From positions 1 to 64,000 of the forward strand of contig CAMFHP010000013.1 in assembly GCA_945952225.1 (NCBI GenBank): 64,000 nt of DNA, written 5' to 3'. Positions 27,442-36,091 of this stretch are shown one piece after another; within the stretch, counting starts at the first letter, position 1, and each line of letters opens with the position of its first letter. Made by a program: the position numbers and the translations under genes. The notes below the pieces were generated by a model, which worked only from the letters and a program-made list of their open reading frames with translations, did no database searches and had not been told where the DNA came from. This DNA comes from an uncultured Myxococcaceae bacterium (lineage in GTDB: Bacteria > Myxococcota_A > Polyangia > Polyangiales > Ga0077539).

Positions 27442-28134
27442 ATGTCAAGGTCTGCGGGCACACGTCGCAAGGTGAGGGTCGAACCCCGGGCGGTTCCCCC
27501 GGAGCGGCCGGGACCCGAAGGGGGTGTGCGCGATGCGACCCGTCGCGCGCGGGCCGCGGCGATCGCGACGGCGGGGCTCCAGCTCATGCTGTCGCAGGGG
27601 GTCGAGGCCGTGTCGATCGACGAGATCGCCGCGAAGTCGGGGCTCTCGAAGGGCTCGTTCTACAACTACTTTCGCGACAAAGAAGACCTCGTCGACGCGC
27701 TCCTCGCCCCCGCGGTGGCGGCCCTTCGCGAGGCCTTCGAGGTGTGCGAAGCGGCGGTGCGTGAGGCCCGCGACGGCGCGGCCCTCGTGTCGGCCTACGA
27801 GACCCTCGCGGTTGCGGTGACGGTCGCCCTGCGCGCGCACCCCGGCGTGACGCTGCTCTACCTCCAGGAGTCGCGCGCCCCCGCGGTGGGCGCCCGTCGC
27901 ACGCTCGTTCGCTTCGCCCGCGAGATGCGCGAGCGCGCGGTGGGGCTCACCGAGGCCGCACGCGAGCATCGACTGCTGCGCGACGTCGACGCGCGGGTGA
28001 CAGCGCACACCGTCGTCGGGGCGGTCGAGGCGCTGGTGTTCGAAACGCTCACCGACCGCGCGCTCGCCGAAGACCCGGGAGCGCCCGCGGCCCTGCTCGA
28101 CCTGGTGCTCCACGGCATCGTGCGGCGGCGGTGA
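27442..28134 (+). CDS. TetR/AcrR-family repressor
   Basis: 230 residues from ATG 27442, about 22 bases after the operator. N-terminal helix-turn-helix at about 57-78 (SIDEIAAKSGLSKGSFYNYFRDKEDLVDA would span it), preceded by a 30-residue basic tail. The C-terminal half is a helical ligand-binding domain (HPGVTLLYLQESRAP). The neighbouring lipid hydroxylase suggests a fatty-acid or sterol-like effector, by inference. Confidence 0.93.
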   Translation: MSRSAGTRRKVRVEPRAVPPERPGPEGGVRDATRRARAAAIATAGLQLMLSQGVEAVSIDEIAAKSGLSKGSFYNYFRDKEDLVDALLAPAVAALREAFEVCEAAVREARDGAALVSAYETLAVAVTVALRAHPGVTLLYLQESRAPAVGARRTLVRFAREMRERAVGLTEAAREHRLLRDVDARVTAHTVVGAVEALVFETLTDRALAEDPGAPAALLDLVLHGIVRRR

Positions 28135-28204
28135 TCGGCGGTTGCCGTCGGGGGCGCACTCCAGCGTGGACCCGGGGCGCGCGCTCGTGATGGTTTCGAG
28201 CGCG

Positions 28205-29233
28205 ATGATCTTCGGTCGCAGCGTTCCCGAGGTGTGCGCGTCGCGCGGGTGTCTGTTGGGGTGGGGAGGTGCGTTCGTGGCACTGGCCGTGGCGTGTTCG
28301 CCCGTGAGCACTCCATCGGTGCGCGACGATGCCGCAACCACCGCGGATGGCAACGACGCAGACCTCGTCGACGCGGTGGACGAAGCTCGCGCGGATGCAG
28401 CGATCGACGCGCCCGCCGTCGACGCGGCCCGCGAGGACGGCGCGGCGCCCGATGTCGTGGCGGTCGATGGGACGGCCGACGTCGCAGCGGACACAGGCGT
28501 CGATGGGGCGCGGGATGGGTCGGTGGATGCGTCGGGGGCGACGTGTCCTGCGGGCGCGTGGTGTGACGACTTCGAACGCGCGGCCCTCGACGACGGCAGC
28601 GGACGCTGGCGTGTGACCTCGCCGAACTGCTCGGGCCTCGGGCGCCTCGCGCTCGACACGATGGTCGCGCACGGAGGCACACGCTCCATTCGCATCGACG
28701 GTGGCGGCGGGTACTGCGACCACGTGTTTCTCGCGAACGACACGGCGGTTCCCATGGCGGGCGCGACGGTGTTCGGGCGCGTCTTCGTGCGCTTCGCGAG
28801 CGCCTTTGGCGAAGGGCACGTGACCTTTCTCTCGATGCGCGACGCGGCCGACAACAACCGCGACCTGCGCATGGGCGGCCAGAGCCGGATCTTCATGTGG
28901 AACCGCGAGAGCGACGACGCGACGCTCCCCGAGCTGAGCCCCGCGGGCATCGCGCGCAGCACGGCGCCGACGCCGGGCGCGTGGCACTGCGTGGAGTTTC
29001 AGGTCGAGCGCGCAGGCACCCTCCGCACATGGATCGACGGCGCCGCCGTGGAGGGCCTCGCGGTCGACGGCACCTCGACGCCCGACATCGACGCGCGGTG
29101 GCGCTCGCGCAGCGCGTGGGCCCCGATGCTCACCGACCTCAAGCTCGGATGGGAGAGCTACGCGGGCCAGACCATGACCGTGTGGTTCGACGACGTCGCC
29201 GTGGCGACCTCACGCATCGGCTGCGGTCGCTGA
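28205..29233 (+). CDS. Lipoprotein with concanavalin/LamG-like domain
   Basis: About 342 residues. Hydrophobic signal with lipobox LAVAC, then an Asp/Ala-rich spacer (about 70 residues). The mature domain reads GAWCDDFERAA, GGTRSIRIDGGGGYCDH, GRVFVRFAS, GAWHCVEFQVERAGTLRTWIDG and MTVWFDDVAVAT, the pattern of jelly-roll LamG/polysaccharide-lyase-like modules found in secreted proteins. Probably binds carbohydrate. The start is uncertain: in-frame ATGs at 28190 and 28205 both precede the signal. Its stop abuts the converging Nudix gene. Confidence 0.75.
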   Translation: MIFGRSVPEVCASRGCLLGWGGAFVALAVACSPVSTPSVRDDAATTADGNDADLVDAVDEARADAAIDAPAVDAAREDGAAPDVVAVDGTADVAADTGVDGARDGSVDASGATCPAGAWCDDFERAALDDGSGRWRVTSPNCSGLGRLALDTMVAHGGTRSIRIDGGGGYCDHVFLANDTAVPMAGATVFGRVFVRFASAFGEGHVTFLSMRDAADNNRDLRMGGQSRIFMWNRESDDATLPELSPAGIARSTAPTPGAWHCVEFQVERAGTLRTWIDGAAVEGLAVDGTSTPDIDARWRSRSAWAPMLTDLKLGWESYAGQTMTVWFDDVAVATSRIGCGR

Positions 29234-29911
29234 TCAGAGGGCTTGCGAGAGCGTCCACGGCGGCGCGTCGTCGCCCGCGAGCCACGCGCGGATCGCGGCG
29301 AGCGCACGGGCGCGCAGCCCTCCGTCGGGGCCGCAGAGTGCGTGCGCGTCGACGGTGCGCGCGAGCCGCTCGCCCTTCGCAGTGAGGGCCACGCCCTGCG
29401 CGTGGACGCGCGTGCCCGACCAGAGCGCGTGCGCGTCGTCGAGTGCGAGCGCCACCACCTCGGAGACCTCCGCAGCGTTCGGTCGAAACGTGTCGAGCGG
29501 GCGATCGACGACGAGCGCGTAGACCCCGACGATCTCGCGGTCGATCACGCCGCCGTCGAGGTGTCGCTCGGTGCGCACGTGTCCCAACAGGTGTGGCGCG
29601 TCGCGTTCGACCGTGAGTCCGATCTCTTCGTCGGCCTCGCGGAGCGCGTCGCGCTCGTCTTCGCCCATGCCCAGATGGCCCGCCACGGAGACGTCGTAGC
29701 GGTCGGGCCAGGTGTCTTTGCGCGCGCTGCGACGCTGCAACAGCACCCACGGCGTCGGGGCCGTGACGTTCACCACCCAGAGGTGGATCGCGCGGTGCCA
29801 GTCGCCGTCGCGGTGCACGTCGGCGCGGCGCTTTGTGAGGCCCCGCGGAGCGCCGTCGCGGTCGACGAGATCGAAGCGCTCGTCGGGGTCCTGCGCGGCC
29901 GCCGTGCTCAT
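29234..29911 (-). CDS. YfcD/IDI-like Nudix hydrolase
   Basis: 225 residues from ATG 29911. Opens DERFDLVDRDGAPRGLTKRRADVHRDGDWHRAIHLWVVN, with VLLQRRSARKDTWPDRYDVSVAGH and a Nudix-type EDERDALREADEEIGL. This is the arrangement of YfcD-like relatives of isopentenyl-diphosphate isomerase; the true reaction is uncertain. Longer upstream starts would overlap the neighbouring lipoprotein gene far more; this start overlaps its stop as ATGA, showing translational coupling. Confidence 0.87.
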   Translation of the reverse strand: MSTAAAQDPDERFDLVDRDGAPRGLTKRRADVHRDGDWHRAIHLWVVNVTAPTPWVLLQRRSARKDTWPDRYDVSVAGHLGMGEDERDALREADEEIGLTVERDAPHLLGHVRTERHLDGGVIDREIVGVYALVVDRPLDTFRPNAAEVSEVVALALDDAHALWSGTRVHAQGVALTAKGERLARTVDAHALCGPDGGLRARALAAIRAWLAGDDAPPWTLSQAL

Positions 29912-31764
29912 CGCGGAACGCAGCCGTACACCGCGCTCGTGACGCCCACGGGGAGGCAGCGCTCCTGGAGGTTGCAGTCCGCGTCGCTGCGGCATCCCAT
30001 GCGCTGAACCTCCTGCGCCCACTGGCCGATGTGGTTGCCCGAGTTGAGGTCTTGAAAGGGCAGCCAGAACGCGGCCGCGCTCGGATCGCCGGTGCGGTTG
30101 GGGCGCAGCGCGGCCATCCAGAGCTGCGCGGTGCGGCTCTCGACGGCGCGCGACTGCTGCTGGAGCCGCAGGCCGTAATCACGGCGCGACGAGAAGGTCA
30201 CCCAGAGCAGCGGCTCGCCCTGCCAGGTGTGGATGAACGGCGCGAACTTGGGCCACGAGTTGCCCACGTCGCCCGTCGCGTCGGCCGCGGCGAGGCGCAC
30301 CGGAGAACCTCCCGATGCGCGCACGGCCCAGAGGTGCGCGTCGATCGCGTTGTAGGAGCTGCCGCCGCTGCGGTTGAACACGATCCACTGATCGTCGGGC
30401 GCGAAGCTCGGGTAGTAGTTGTTCTCGTTGCTCGCGGCGTTGACGAGCGTGGTGGGCGTGGTGAAGGCCGAGCCGTTCCACTGCATGAGCAGCAGGTCGC
30501 CGGGCGCGTTGTGACCGGGCTGCCCGAGGAGCGCGATGCCGTTGCGCTGCCGCGAGAACACCACCATGCGCCCGTTGCGCGACCAGTCGGGCATCGACCC
30601 GCGGTTGTCGGCGGGGAGGCCCGTCGTCGTCGCGAAGGTCGCGCCGTTGAGCAGCGCCATGCGCGCGCCGTCGGAGGTCAGCAGCCGCGTGTTGTCGGGT
30701 GAGAACGTGCCGAAGTTCGCGCCGTACTCCGCCGAGAGGGGCGTGCGCGTGGGCACGTCGAACACGCGTGAGATCGCCGGGCCCGGAATGAAGCGTCCCA
30801 CCATCGTGCGCGAGCCGTCGCGCGAGAGCACGTGGCACCCGAGGCAGTTGATCGGATCACCGCGGAGAAAGTTCTCCGGCCGCGCGCCCGCGCGTCCGAA
30901 CTCGAAGCGCAGGATCGATCCGCCCGCGTTCCAGTAGTAGAGCCCGCCGCGCACGTCGGTGCCCGTGATCGAGATCGTGCGCGAGGCCGAGCGTCCGAAG
31001 CGTCCCGCTGCGCTCGCCGACGTTCCGCGGATCGTGAGCACCACGCGCCCCGAGGGCTGCGCCACGCGCGCGAGCTCGCCGTACGCGCGCTCGTCGAGGC
31101 TCAGCGCGCAGCCGCCGCCGACCGCGTTGCAGGCCGTGTACATCCGCAGCGTTCCGCGGTCGCCCGCGAAGCCCACTTCGAAGAGGTCGTTGCCCGTGCC
31201 CGCGAGAAAGTGCACCTCGAAGCCCGTGAGGTTCGGGGGCATGACCACGCCCTCGGCGGGGTACACGATCGACGGCGCGCGGGTGCTGTCTTCGGTGCCG
31301 CCGAAGCGTCCCGCGGGGTTCGTCGGCGTGGTGCCCACGGTGAGGTCGGTGTCGCGCACGGTCGTGTCGAAGCCGTCGCGCGGAGGCTCGTACGCGTCGC
31401 CGAGCATCACCGGCGGAACGTCGCGCGCGCCGGTGTCTGCGGGGCCCGTGTCGGTCACGCCCGCGTCGAAGATCCACACGTCGGGGCGGTCGGGCGAGGG
31501 GCCCGTGTCGGTCACGCCTGCGTCGATGGGCGCGGCCGTGTCGACGGGCGCGTCGGCGGGAACATCGTCGGAGGCGACGTCCATCGGTGCGGCGCGGTCG
31601 ACGGCGGCATCGACCACGTCGCGCGTGCCCGTGTCGCGCACGCCGGTGTCGCGCGGGCCCGTGTCGACCTGGGCGTCGCGGGCGGGCGTCGGCGCGAGCG
31701 GCGTCTCGGCAGCGGCGCAGGCGGTGAGCGTGGCGAGGAGCGGAAGGAACGACGCGCGGCGCAT
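29908..31764 (-). CDS. PD40/TolB-like beta-propeller lipoprotein with CxxCH
   Basis: 618 residues. Lipobox LTAC (Cys16), then a long Asp/Thr/Pro spacer with DTGVRD-type repeats (to about 130). A beta-sandwich region precedes NCLGCH (Cys307, Cys310, His311), a c-type haem attachment motif. Propeller blades follow: NFGTFSPDNTRLLTSDG, MPDWSRNGRMVVFSRQ, YYPSFAPDDQWIVFNRSGG, SWPKFAPFIHTW. The C-terminus has a Cys cluster (CRSDADCNLQERC). Whether haem is bound is inference, though export would place it where cytochrome c is matured. Coupled to the Nudix gene. Confidence 0.82.
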   Translation of the reverse strand: MRRASFLPLLATLTACAAAETPLAPTPARDAQVDTGPRDTGVRDTGTRDVVDAAVDRAAPMDVASDDVPADAPVDTAAPIDAGVTDTGPSPDRPDVWIFDAGVTDTGPADTGARDVPPVMLGDAYEPPRDGFDTTVRDTDLTVGTTPTNPAGRFGGTEDSTRAPSIVYPAEGVVMPPNLTGFEVHFLAGTGNDLFEVGFAGDRGTLRMYTACNAVGGGCALSLDERAYGELARVAQPSGRVVLTIRGTSASAAGRFGRSASRTISITGTDVRGGLYYWNAGGSILRFEFGRAGARPENFLRGDPINCLGCHVLSRDGSRTMVGRFIPGPAISRVFDVPTRTPLSAEYGANFGTFSPDNTRLLTSDGARMALLNGATFATTTGLPADNRGSMPDWSRNGRMVVFSRQRNGIALLGQPGHNAPGDLLLMQWNGSAFTTPTTLVNAASNENNYYPSFAPDDQWIVFNRSGGSSYNAIDAHLWAVRASGGSPVRLAAADATGDVGNSWPKFAPFIHTWQGEPLLWVTFSSRRDYGLRLQQQSRAVESRTAQLWMAALRPNRTGDPSAAAFWLPFQDLNSGNHIGQWAQEVQRMGCRSDADCNLQERCLPVGVTSAVYGCVPR

Positions 31765-31802
31765 GGGGCGCGGACCATATCAAACACCCGGCGCGCTGGC
31801 CC

Positions 31803-32417
31803 TCACTCGACGATCCCCATCACGTTGCCCGAGCGGCGCGACGCGTCGACCGCGGCCTTCACGTCGTCGAAGACCTTGCGCGCGTCGCCGAGGCCGCGGA
31901 GCACCACCTCGGGCTTGTCGGCGCTGCTCGTGAACACGCGGATCGTGGCGAGTCCGAGCATGCGTTCGGCGAGGCGCTGTTCGAACTGCACGTCGCGCAC
32001 GCGCCACAGTTGCAGCGTGTCGATGGTGCGCGAGAGCAGGCCCGTCTCGACGTCGATGGTGCGCGTGGTGATGCGGTAGCGCGTGAGCCGTCGGCGCAGC
32101 TCGGTGTGGGCCAGCAGCGCGATCGCCGCGAGGCCCAGCACCGCGAGGGGAATCGCCGCCAGGCTCCATTCCCACGCCGCCGCGAGGTGCAGCGCGAGGG
32201 GCGCGCCGAGGGCCAGCGAGGCGAGGAGCGCGACGCCTGCGTAGCGGGAGAACCAGGCCTTCCACGACGGGGCGCCCTCGTAGAGCGTGACGGCCGCCTC
32301 GGGGGCCGGCGCGTGGGCCGCGGAGGGTTGCGGCGCGCCGTTGAGCATCGAGCCGCAGTGGCGGCACTTGATGGCGGCGTCTTGAATCTCTTCGGCGCAG
32401 AAGGGGCAGCGCTTCAT
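31803..32417 (-). CDS. Zinc-ribbon, bPH2 (DUF304) membrane protein
   Basis: 204 residues from ATG 32417. N-terminal zinc ribbon (Cys4, Cys7, Cys18, Cys21: KRCPFCAEEIQ, KCRHCG), Pro/Ala linker, two membrane helices (YAGVALLASLALGAPLAL; LAAIPLAVLGLAAIALLA), then a YdbS-like bacterial PH domain (YRITTRTIDVETGLLSRTID, VRDVQFEQRLAERMLGLATIRV). Function of such proteins is poorly known; some affect membrane stress. Single gene on this strand, downstream of the Cys-rich surface protein gene. Confidence 0.85.
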   Translation of the reverse strand: MKRCPFCAEEIQDAAIKCRHCGSMLNGAPQPSAAHAPAPEAAVTLYEGAPSWKAWFSRYAGVALLASLALGAPLALHLAAAWEWSLAAIPLAVLGLAAIALLAHTELRRRLTRYRITTRTIDVETGLLSRTIDTLQLWRVRDVQFEQRLAERMLGLATIRVFTSSADKPEVVLRGLGDARKVFDDVKAAVDASRRSGNVMGIVE

Positions 32418-32523
32418 GGGCGCGACGATACCCGCGCGCGACGCGAGACCCAACGGCCGTGTGCGCGCGGCGCGCCGAAGTTCAGCGGCGTTTCAGCAGG
32501 CGGGTGTGTGTGCGGGAGGGAGA

Positions 32524-32547
32524 GGAGCCGCGCGTGGTGGCGGCTCC
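32524..32547 (-). terminator. GC hairpin downstream of the Cys-rich surface-protein gene
   Basis: GGAGCCGC (32524-32531) and GCGGCTCC (32540-32547) form a perfect 8-bp stem with an 8-base loop, 24 bases beyond the stop of the minus-strand gene. No T-run. Confidence 0.4.
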
Positions 32548-32570
32548 GTGCGAGGGCGGGGGCGGGCGGT

Positions 32571-34316
32571 TCAGCGACGCGTGCGGCGCATGCGGCGGAG
32601 CACCACCGCGAGGCCGAAGCCGAGGGCCGCGAGGGCGTGTCCGCGCGGGGCCGCGGCGCCCGTCGTCGAGCACTGGCACCCGACGGGGCGCGAGCTCACG
32701 AACACGGGCTCCTCGCCGTCGTCGGACGCAGCGCCGTCACCGGCCGTGGCGTCGCGCGAGGTGGCGCTGTCGGCAGGACGCGAGGCGTCGGTGCCCGTCG
32801 ATCCATCGGTGCGTGCGGCGTCGGCGCCGGCGTCACGGGGCGCGGCCACGCTCACGCACTCGCCGAGCTGGCACATCTCACCGCTCGGGCAGAGGCGCGT
32901 GTCGGGGCCGGTCTCGCAGGCGTCGCGGCACGTTCCACCGCGGCAGTACTGGCCCGTGGGGCAGGTGACGCCCACGCAGTCGTCGGCCACGCAGTAGCCG
33001 TCAGGCTGGCAGCTCTGACCCGCCGCGCAGGGGTTGCACTGGCAGCCGGGCACGCAGAGTCCGGTGCCGCGGTCGCAGACCTCCATCGGGTTGCAGGTCA
33101 CGCCCTCGCAGGGGTTGGCGCAGCGGCCCGCGCGGCAGATCTGGTTCGCGGGGCACGTGACGCCCGAGCACGGATCGATGCAGTTGCCCGCGGAGCAGCG
33201 CTGACCCGAGGGGCACGAGCGGTCGAGGCACGAGGTTTCGACGCAGAGGCCCGCGTCGGTGCAGGTGCGTCCCGTGAGGCATCCGAGCTCGCCGGAGCAC
33301 TGCTCGACGCACGACCCGCGGTCGCACACGAAGCCGCGGCCGCAGAGGTTGGTGCCGTTGTCGGCCACGCCGTCGCAGTCGTCGTCGAAGCCGTTGCAGC
33401 GCTCCTCGCGGGGCATGTTCACCTGGCGGCAGGTGACGCCCATGCCCGAGCAGATGTTGATGCCGTTGGCGCAGGCGCCGCGCTGACCCGCGACGGTGCA
33501 GGCCGTGCCGCCGCCCGAGCATCCGCCCGCGATGGAGCCGCCGCGGATCTGGAAGCGCCAGAGGCCCGGCGCGCCACCCGCGACGTTCGAGGTGCGGCAC
33601 ACGTCGAGGATCGCCATCGTGCGCGACATGGGGAGCGACACGAAGTTGGTGCGATTGCCCGCGTCGAAGCCCACCTGCGCGGGCGTGCCGCCGTAGCCGC
33701 CGGTGCCGCCCGAGGCGTCGCCGGTGGTCCACTGGCAGCGGTTGTAACGGAACTCGACGTCGAAGTCGCCCGTGGTCGCGCAGGTGTTGCTGGTGGTGAG
33801 TACGAGCTGAAAGTCGTTCTGGAGGTTGTCGTGCGAGCTGAAGTAGCCGACGTTGTTCCAGGTCACGACGACGCGGTTGCGCTCGACGTGGAAGCAGATG
33901 TTGTTGCGCGCGGGCTGGCCGCCGCCGCGCGTGTCGACGTCGCCCCACCAGGGCGCGATCATCGGCTGCATCGAGACCGGGAACGCCTGCGGGGTGTACG
34001 TCGGGAGCGCCGCACGGAACGTGATGTTGCCGTTCGTGTTCACGTACATCGAGCGGTAGACGCTGCCGAAGAAGTTGATGCCCGAGGGGAACGCCGCGCT
34101 GATGTCGATCGGCACCGGCGACGCGGCCGTCGCGGTGGGGCCGCCTGCGTACGAGCCGTCGTCATTGGGGTGCACGCAGTTCTGCGGGAGGCCGTACCCC
34201 GTGGGACCGCCGAAGCCCGTGAGGAGCGGGACCGCTTCGGCCGTCGGCGCTGCGAGGGTCGACGCCAGCGCAACCGACGCAGCGAACGCGGTCAGCGCAA
34301 CCTTGAACGACTTCAT
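32571..34316 (-). CDS. Cys-rich surface protein, nidogen-like with MYXO-CTERM-type tail
   Basis: 581 residues from ATG 34316. Signal peptide ending about residue 28 (APTAEAVP). The N-terminal domain (NFFGSVYRSMYVNTNGNITF, MIAPWWGDVDTRG, VVTWNNVGYF, NDFQLVLTT) matches the nidogen-like (NIDO) fold. Next a MopE-like CNGFDDDCDGVADNG, then about ten small Cys modules (CPSGQRCSAGNC, CPANQICRAGRC). An Asp/Ala/Ser spacer leads to GCQCSTTG, a hydrophobic helix and RRMRRTRR: the Cys-helix-Arg pattern of MYXO-CTERM sorting tails. Probably an outer-surface adhesin or matrix protein. Confidence 0.87.
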   Translation of the reverse strand: MKSFKVALTAFAASVALASTLAAPTAEAVPLLTGFGGPTGYGLPQNCVHPNDDGSYAGGPTATAASPVPIDISAAFPSGINFFGSVYRSMYVNTNGNITFRAALPTYTPQAFPVSMQPMIAPWWGDVDTRGGGQPARNNICFHVERNRVVVTWNNVGYFSSHDNLQNDFQLVLTTSNTCATTGDFDVEFRYNRCQWTTGDASGGTGGYGGTPAQVGFDAGNRTNFVSLPMSRTMAILDVCRTSNVAGGAPGLWRFQIRGGSIAGGCSGGGTACTVAGQRGACANGINICSGMGVTCRQVNMPREERCNGFDDDCDGVADNGTNLCGRGFVCDRGSCVEQCSGELGCLTGRTCTDAGLCVETSCLDRSCPSGQRCSAGNCIDPCSGVTCPANQICRAGRCANPCEGVTCNPMEVCDRGTGLCVPGCQCNPCAAGQSCQPDGYCVADDCVGVTCPTGQYCRGGTCRDACETGPDTRLCPSGEMCQLGECVSVAAPRDAGADAARTDGSTGTDASRPADSATSRDATAGDGAASDDGEEPVFVSSRPVGCQCSTTGAAAPRGHALAALGFGLAVVLRRMRRTRR

Positions 34317-34522
34317 GATGAAATGACCTCGTGACCTTTCGAGGGGCCGCGCCTCCGGTCGACGACGGCGCGCGTGCGCTCGCCAGACCACCGCCTGCGG
34401 CCCGTACAGGGAAGATTGTCCGAAGGAGTCACCTTTCGTTCAGAAAACTGCAACAGGCTCGGGGCCCCGATTTTTCGTGAAGCCCGCGGTACTTCTGTGA
34501 CCACCTATCCCCCGACGTCACC

Positions 34523-35510
34523 GTGCGCCGCGCCCTCCCGATCCTGAGTGCCCTGCTCGTCGCGACCCCCGCGGCGCGCGCGCAGTCGGTCACCGCGCCG
34601 TGCACACCCCGCGTCGAGGCCACGCCGCGCGTTCCTCCCGCGACGCTCGCGGCCCTGACCGCTGCGCTCTCGTCCGATGGGCCCGCCGACCGCTCGTGCC
34701 CGGTGGTGCGCTTCGACGTCGCGAACAACCGCCTCGTGCTCACCGCGGTGCTCGACGACGGACGGCAGATCGCCCGCGTGCTGCGCCACTCGCGCGACGC
34801 GCTCCCCACGCTCGTCGCGCTCCTCGCGGTGCCCGCGCTCCCCATCGAGGGACTCGCCGAGCCCGAAGCGCCTGCGACGCCCGTCGCGCCCGTGACGGCG
34901 CCCGTGGTTCCGTCGCCCGCGCAGCCGTCGGCCGTGTCGCCCGCGGTGCCTTCGCGCGCCCTCTCGCCCGCGCTCGCGACGGGGCCGTTGCCCTCGAACG
35001 GCGCGGCGTTGCGCGTGGGCGTCTGGGGTGGCTTCGGCGCGTCGGAGCACGTCTCGCTCGTGCGCCTCGGTGTCGACCTCGAACACGTGCGTCGCGATTG
35101 GACCTTCGGCCTCCGCGGCGACTACAACCGCGAGGGCATCCGTTGGACCCGCGGCGAGGGCTTCATGGTGGCCGCGTCGGCGCGCGCGTTGGACGACCTC
35201 GCGGTGGGAGTTCGACGCGGGCCCCGCTCTCGGCGTGCGCGCGTTGTGGTCCCGGCAGGGCGACTCGGTGGTGCTTCGCATGGGGGGCGAGGCCTCGGCG
35301 GCCTTCGCGGTGACGCGCTCGCTCTCGGTGTTCGCGCGCGGCGACCTCGGGATTGATTTCCTCATGGCGGGTGTGCCGAGCGGGTGGCGCCCGCAGCCCG
35401 GCGTCGAGCGCGACGACGAAGACGGCTCGGACCTCGACCCCGTGCCCGACGCCGACGACATGGTCGCATGGTCGTTCTCCGTGGGCCTGCGATGGGTGGT
35501 GTGGCGATGA
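34523..35510 (+). pseudogene. Outer-membrane-like protein gene with a +1 frameshift at about 35204
   Basis: The first frame (34523-35203) encodes a signal peptide MRRALPILSALLVATPAARA, a Pro/Ala region and beta-barrel-like strands (LRVGVWGGFG, VRLGVDLEHV, DWTFGLRGDYNREG). It goes out of frame after ARALDDLA. Skipping one base at 35204 restores WEFDAGPALGVRALWSRQGD and strands to a natural end, WSFSVGLRWVVWR, whose stop overlaps the sigma-factor ATG as ATGA. The repaired product would have 328 residues; the unrepaired frame stops at 35356. The cause may be a sequencing error, a real mutation, or programmed shifting. Confidence 0.75.
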
Positions 35511-36091
35511 CACGCACGAAGCTCCAGGCCGTCGAGGGAGACGTCGCGGGCGACGACCTCCTGCTGCGCATCGCGGCGGGTGACAACGCGGCCCTCGGGC
35601 TCGCGTTCGATCGGTACCACCGCGACGTCTACAACGTGCTCGCGCGGCTCCGCGGGTCGCGCGACGACCTCGACGACCTCGTGCAGACGACCTTTCTCAC
35701 GCTGCCCGTCGCGGCCGCGCGCTACGACGCGCGGGGAACACCGCGGGCCTTCGTGCTCGGCGTCGCGGTGCAGGTCGCGCGTCAGTCACGGCGACGGCTC
35801 TTTCGTCGCTTCACGCTCTGGCTCGCGCGCGAGCACGACGTCGACCTCCCCGAATCGACGCCCGACCCCGAGGAGCACCTGCTCGAACGCGAGCGTCTCG
35901 CGCGCCTCGAAGGAGCCATCGCGAAGCTCCCCGAGGCACAGCGCGAGACCTTCGTGCTCGTCGAGGTCGAGGGACTCAAGGGCGAAGAGGCCGCGCGCAT
36001 CCTCGACGTGCCGGTGAACACCGTGTGGACGCGCCTCCATCACGCGCGCCTCTCGCTGCGTACCGCGCTGCGCCCGCGGGGGGAGTCATGA
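35507..36091 (+). CDS. ECF-family RNA polymerase sigma factor
   Basis: 194 residues from ATG 35507. Region 2 at about 30-95 (FDRYHRDVYNVLARLRGSRDDLDDLVQTTFL) and region 4 at 135-185 (LPEAQRETFVLVEVEGLKGEEAARILDVPVNTVWTRLHHAR would span it). Short length and no region 3 are ECF traits. Start overlaps the outer-membrane gene stop and its own stop overlaps the anti-sigma start, both ATGA, so the three are one translation-coupled unit. Likely controlled by the downstream anti-sigma protein. Confidence 0.93.
   Translation: MTRTKLQAVEGDVAGDDLLLRIAAGDNAALGLAFDRYHRDVYNVLARLRGSRDDLDDLVQTTFLTLPVAAARYDARGTPRAFVLGVAVQVARQSRRRLFRRFTLWLAREHDVDLPESTPDPEEHLLERERLARLEGAIAKLPEAQRETFVLVEVEGLKGEEAARILDVPVNTVWTRLHHARLSLRTALRPRGES

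Noticed and set aside
34459-34475. TCGGGGCCCCGA followed by TTTTT, resembling a rho-independent terminator
   Set aside because: The palindrome has almost no loop, and no plus-strand gene ends upstream; it lies in a divergent region.
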